This document shows positions 6,579-7,615 of a DNA stretch of 7,615 nt, in pieces (the first letter of the stretch is position 1; each line of letters opens with the position of its first letter). The notes beneath the pieces are model-generated. The model was not told where the DNA came from and ran no database searches. It saw only the letters and a list, made by a program, of their open reading frames with translations. The translations under genes and the position numbers were made by a program. The DNA comes from Betaproteobacteria bacterium (GTDB taxonomy: Bacteria > Pseudomonadota > Gammaproteobacteria > Burkholderiales > SG8-41), in assembly GCA_025353085.1 (NCBI GenBank), contig JANXRI010000134.1, forward strand, positions 1-7,615. Reading direction: 5' to 3'.

Positions 6579-6597
6579 CGTTCCAGTATTTGGAACG
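6579..6597. repeat. 19-bp inverted repeat, possible operator
   Basis: CGTTCCA (6579-6585) and TGGAACG (6591-6597) are perfect inverted copies around a 5-base centre. No T run follows on either strand, so a terminator is unlikely. It sits about 80-100 bases upstream of the predicted efflux transcription start, and its size and symmetry fit a dimeric regulator site. Confidence 0.45.
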
Positions 6598-6691
6598 CAT
6601 TTCTACGCGACGCCTCTGCTACGCTTCAATTAACACCGGTAACCGCAGGCAGGCGATTGCGGCAGACACGTCGTTTCGTGGAAGAAAAATC

Positions 6692-6718
6692 TTATCCTCC
6701 AATAAAATAATTGGATAA
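6692..6718. repeat. Overlapping AT-rich inverted repeats upstream of sat
   Basis: TCCAAT (6698-6703) and ATTGGA (6710-6715) form one perfect 6-bp inverted repeat. TTATCC (6692-6697) and GGATAA (6713-6718) form a second that overlaps it, so two alternative symmetric pairings exist. The segment contains TAAAAT (6703-6708), a possible -10 element for sat, without a convincing -35. It lies about 80-105 bases upstream of the sat start. Confidence 0.35.
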
Positions 6719-6784
6719 ATTGTGACCGGCGCACGTGCTAATCTGAACAGTTGTAAACAATAAAAACGTTCACTTTTTAGTTTC

Positions 6785-6790
6785 AAGGAG
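6785..6790 (+). promoter_or_regulatory. Ribosome binding site that sets the sat start
   Basis: AAGGAG is a near-complete Shine-Dalgarno sequence. Its end lies six bases before CTG 6797-6799, ideal spacing for initiation there. No ATG, GTG or TTG in the sat frame lies at a suitable distance, so this site is the main argument for a CTG start. Confidence 0.8.
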
Positions 6791-6796
6791 TTTACG

Positions 6797-7615
6797 CTGT
6801 CCAAGCTGGTCTCTCCCCATGGCGGTGCCGGGCTTAATCCCCTGCTGCTGACCGGCGCTGCACTAACGACCGAGTTGGCGCGCGCCGCCACGTTGCAAAA
6901 AGTCTGCGTAAGCTCGCGCGAACGCGGCGACCTCATCATGCTGGGCATCGGCGGTTTTACTCCGCTCGACGGTTTCATGTCGCATGCCGACTGGAAAAGC
7001 GTGTGCGACGATATGAAAACAGCGGCCGGCGTGTTCTGGCCGATTCCGATCACCCTGTCCACGACAAAAGAAATCTCGGCCGGTCTCAAAACCGGCGCGG
7101 ATATCGCATTGGTCGATGCAGACGGCGAATACCTTGCCACCATGACCGTGCGCGAGAAATACACGATCGACAAGCAGCACGAATGCAACACCGTCTTTAA
7201 GACCGCAGACCCGGAGCATCCCGGCGTCAGGATGGTCATGGAGCAACCCGACATCAATCTGGCCGGCCCGGTCAAAGTGCTTTCCCAGGGCGAATTTCCG
7301 GCGAAGTATGGCGAGCTCTACATGACGCCAGCACAAACGCGCGCGACGTTCGAAGCCAACGGGTGGTCGACCATTGCAGCGTTCCAGACGCGCAACCCGA
7401 TGCACCGGTCGCATGAATATCTCGCGAAAATTGCGATCGAAGTTTGCGATGGCGTGCTGGTGCACTCGCTGCTGGGCAACCTGAAGCCCGGCGACATCCC
7501 CGCCGAAGTCCGCACCCAGACAATTGCCGTTCTGATCGAAAAATATTTCGTCAAAAAGACAGTAGCGCAATCGGGCTATCCGCTCGATATGCGTTATGCG
7601 GGGCCGCGCGAAGCC
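6797..7615 (+). CDS. sat: Sulfate adenylyltransferase (single-chain ATP sulfurylase), N-terminal part
   Basis: The open frame gives 273 codons and runs off the right edge. The enzyme interconverts ATP plus sulfate with adenylylsulfate (APS) plus pyrophosphate in the cytoplasm. It can work in sulfate assimilation or, in sulfur-oxidising relatives, run in reverse to make ATP from APS. Recognisable parts are LGIGGFTPLDGFM (about 50-62), the active-site motif QTRNPMHRSHE (197-207) with its two nucleotide-binding histidines, LVHSLLGNLKPGDIP, and YPLDMRYAGPREA at the edge. The GRDHAG motif would follow outside the window. The frame has an in-frame stop at 6761-6763 and no ATG, GTG or TTG until TTG 6875, which would remove 26 residues. 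CTG 6797 sits six bases after AAGGAG and gives M-S-K-L-V-S-P-H-G, the N-terminus I recall for this family. The start is therefore CTG or a sequencing change from ATG. There is no stop or frameshift within the visible part. Confidence 0.95.
   Translation, partial: MSKLVSPHGGAGLNPLLLTGAALTTELARAATLQKVCVSSRERGDLIMLGIGGFTPLDGFMSHADWKSVCDDMKTAAGVFWPIPITLSTTKEISAGLKTGADIALVDADGEYLATMTVREKYTIDKQHECNTVFKTADPEHPGVRMVMEQPDINLAGPVKVLSQGEFPAKYGELYMTPAQTRATFEANGWSTIAAFQTRNPMHRSHEYLAKIAIEVCDGVLVHSLLGNLKPGDIPAEVRTQTIAVLIEKYFVKKTVAQSGYPLDMRYAGPREA

Larger units (their letters stand above)
6401..6796. other. Divergent intergenic region between the efflux operon and sat
   Basis: These 396 bases separate the leftward efflux operon from rightward sat, and I find no convincing gene in them. 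The left part holds a good leftward promoter (6505-6532) with palindromes and direct repeats around it. The middle holds inverted repeats at 6556-6570 (CTGCA and TGCAG) and 6579-6597. The right part, about 6690-6785, is AT-rich and should hold the sat promoter: it contains overlapping inverted repeats at 6692-6718, the palindrome GCACGTGC (6731-6738) and TTGTAAACAA (6751-6760). No clear -35/-10 pair with normal spacing stands out for sat. Confidence 0.7.

Noticed and set aside
6579..6597. Intrinsic terminator at the 19-bp inverted repeat
   Set aside because: The stem is AT/GC mixed and only 7 bp, and no T run follows on either strand. It also lies upstream of both divergent genes, where no transcript should end.
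6234..6710. A 158-codon plus-strand open frame filling part of the intergenic spacer
   Set aside because: It begins inside the outer-membrane factor signal region on the opposite strand, crosses the predicted promoter, and its translation has no recognisable feature.
6875..6877. TTG as the sat start codon
   Set aside because: It lies within the conserved N-terminal region, has no Shine-Dalgarno sequence at the right distance, and would leave the strong AAGGAG at 6785 and the conserved SKLVSPHG segment unexplained.
6619..7570. Two minus-strand open frames (6619-7275 and 6863-7570) over the right end
   Set aside because: Both lie antisense to sat, which has an unmistakable active-site motif. 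Neither translation resembles a known protein.
1..7615. CRISPR array, riboswitch or insertion sequence
   Set aside because: I saw no series of regularly spaced repeats, no long structured leader ahead of either operon, and no transposase-like frame with terminal inverted repeats. The only mobile-element signal is the integrase fragment at the left edge.

Overview
The window looks like a stretch of a betaproteobacterial chromosome, most likely Nitrosomonadales-like (ammonia-, iron- or sulfur-oxidising relatives). This rests on the flavour of the single-chain ATP sulfurylase, on a three-gene RND efflux operon of the MdtA/MdtB/MdtC type with its own outer-membrane factor, and on moderately GC-rich coding sequence. 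The genus is an inference; no database search was possible.

Layout from left to right. Positions 1-83 hold the first 27 codons of a minus-strand gene resembling the N-terminus of tyrosine-type phage/island integrases, which runs off the left edge. A Rho-independent terminator (about 129-164) separates it from a minus-strand initiator tRNA-fMet (170-246) with an encoded CCA end and a near-consensus promoter (259-288). Next comes a minus-strand operon, transcribed right to left: outer-membrane factor (6400-4832), membrane fusion protein (4740-3457) and RND inner-membrane pump (3435-337). A 396-base divergent spacer (6401-6796) carries a good sigma70-type promoter for this operon and several inverted and direct repeats. 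On the plus strand, 6797-7615 is the first 273 codons of sulfate adenylyltransferase (sat), which runs off the right edge and appears to start at a CTG codon.

How the parts work together. The three efflux proteins should form one tripartite pump spanning both membranes: a proton-driven RND trimer, a periplasmic adaptor and an outer-membrane channel. No regulator gene lies next to the operon, so control would come from a distant regulator or from the repeats in the spacer. No clear terminator follows the pump gene, and the tRNA-fMet promoter starts about 50 bases beyond its stop codon. Sat is a separate sulfur-metabolism unit. The integrase fragment beside the tRNA suggests that a mobile element or genomic island begins at the left edge.

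I see no wholly new system here. The points most worth checking are the CTG start of sat, the island boundary at tRNA-fMet, a 10-bp inverted repeat linking the end of the efflux operon to the -35 box of the tRNA promoter, and the repeats in the efflux promoter region.
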